From NCBI RefSeq assembly GCF_008000815.1, contig NZ_CP042806.1, positions 5,828,001 through 5,892,000 of the forward strand: 64,000 bases of DNA. Direction: 5' to 3'. Every line of letters begins with the position of its first letter. Position 1 is the first letter of the stretch. The notes under the pieces were generated by a model. That model worked only from the letters and a program-made list of their open reading frames with translations. It searched no databases and was not told the origin of the DNA. Positions 63,797 through 64,000 of the stretch are shown here, one piece after another. The position numbers and the translations under genes are program-made. This DNA comes from Terriglobus albidus (GTDB taxonomy: Bacteria; Acidobacteriota; Terriglobia; Terriglobales; Acidobacteriaceae).

Positions 63797-64000
63797 TTAG
63801 AACGTAAGATGAGCACCCAGTTGCAGTTGCCGCGGGTTGCCATTGGTTCCGGTAATTCTTCCGAAGCCACCATCGCTCAAGCTGGTCCTCGGGTTGGAGT
63901 AGTGAGGAGTGTTCGTCAGGTTGAAGGCATCCATCTGGACCTGCACCTTTGCCTTCTCCGCGAGATCGAAGCTCTTTGACAGCGACAGATCGGAGTTTAC
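63797..64000 (-). CDS. TonB-dependent receptor, C-terminal fragment (runs off the window)
   Basis: Only the last 67 residues are inside the window, starting VNSDLSLSKSFDLAEKAKVQ and ending QLQLGAHLTF. The pattern KVQVQMDAFNLTNTPHYSNP is the last part of an acidobacterial TonB-dependent receptor barrel, and the terminal Phe is typical for outer-membrane proteins. The gene lies 39 bp upstream of GH27 on the same strand, so it is the likely oligosaccharide receptor of the locus. The 5' part is outside the window. Confidence 0.87.
   Translation of the reverse strand, partial: VNSDLSLSKSFDLAEKAKVQVQMDAFNLTNTPHYSNPRTSLSDGGFGRITGTNGNPRQLQLGAHLTF

Overview
The window looks like a chromosomal segment of an acidobacterium (Acidobacteriota, class Terriglobia, probably Acidobacteriaceae). 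The pointers are a TIGR03435-type soil-associated secreted protein (55902-56690), TonB-dependent receptors with an N-terminal carboxypeptidase-regulatory-like domain (1032-3746 and the fragment at 63797-64000), secreted glycoside hydrolases, fairly high GC and long repeat-filled intergenic spaces. The genus cannot be settled from the sequence. No rRNA, tRNA or CRISPR array was seen.

Layout. 1-9.4 kb: a tyrosine-phosphatase-like gene, a TonB-dependent receptor, an IS481-type element, a beta-propeller/phosphoesterase gene broken by one in-frame TGA, and a PadR regulator divergent from a small gene. 9.8-15.5 kb: a TolC/RND/adaptor efflux operon. 16.0-23.2 kb: a multicopper oxidase with a beta-propeller-like tail, followed by a three-gene molybdenum hydroxylase operon (molybdopterin subunit, 2Fe-2S subunit, di-haem cytochrome c). 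23.2-27.0 kb: three tandem copies of an approximately 376-bp unit, the middle one carrying two almost identical IS5-type insertions and the last a MITE. 27-32 kb: TPR protein, MerC, TetR with a membrane protein, a REP-associated (IS200-like) transposase with its deletion derivative, and a GDCCVxC protein. 32-35 kb: a DGPF/YciI-ECF42 sigma factor operon, then DUF899 and DUF1569 genes. 35.3-38.7 kb: the mobile mystery protein A/B (Fic) pair with an AT-rich operator region, a HEAT-repeat protein and argG. 38.7-44.7 kb: AraC regulator, Ku relic, MacB-like ABC exporter, DoxX, and an IS110-type element. 44.8-56.7 kb: GH127 enzyme, htpG, CPBP-like membrane protein, secreted PI-PLC, a TetR module, and two secreted proteins. 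56.9-64 kb: a lipase, an MmyB-type regulator with a divergent amidohydrolase, and an alpha-galactosidase locus (TonB receptor, GH27, six-hairpin glycosidase).

The most distinctive property is non-coding. At least ten intergenic regions hold copies of a modular palindromic repeat (called R1 here), built from GGCTTTAGCC/GGCTAAAGCC-type palindromes plus other short palindromes. All six mobile insertions found inside R1 (two IS5-type copies, two MITEs with IS5-type ends, an IS481-type element and its 191-bp relic) sit at the centre of such a palindrome. A separate approximately 116-bp MITE (MITE-B) occurs six times, five of them within about 45 bp upstream of a start codon, and it extends the reading frame of two genes. 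The RAYT transposase sits between inverted copies of yet another palindromic repeat, and the IS110-type element sits inside a fourth repeat family. The window therefore reads as a chromosome whose intergenic space is organised by several interacting repeat and transposon systems.
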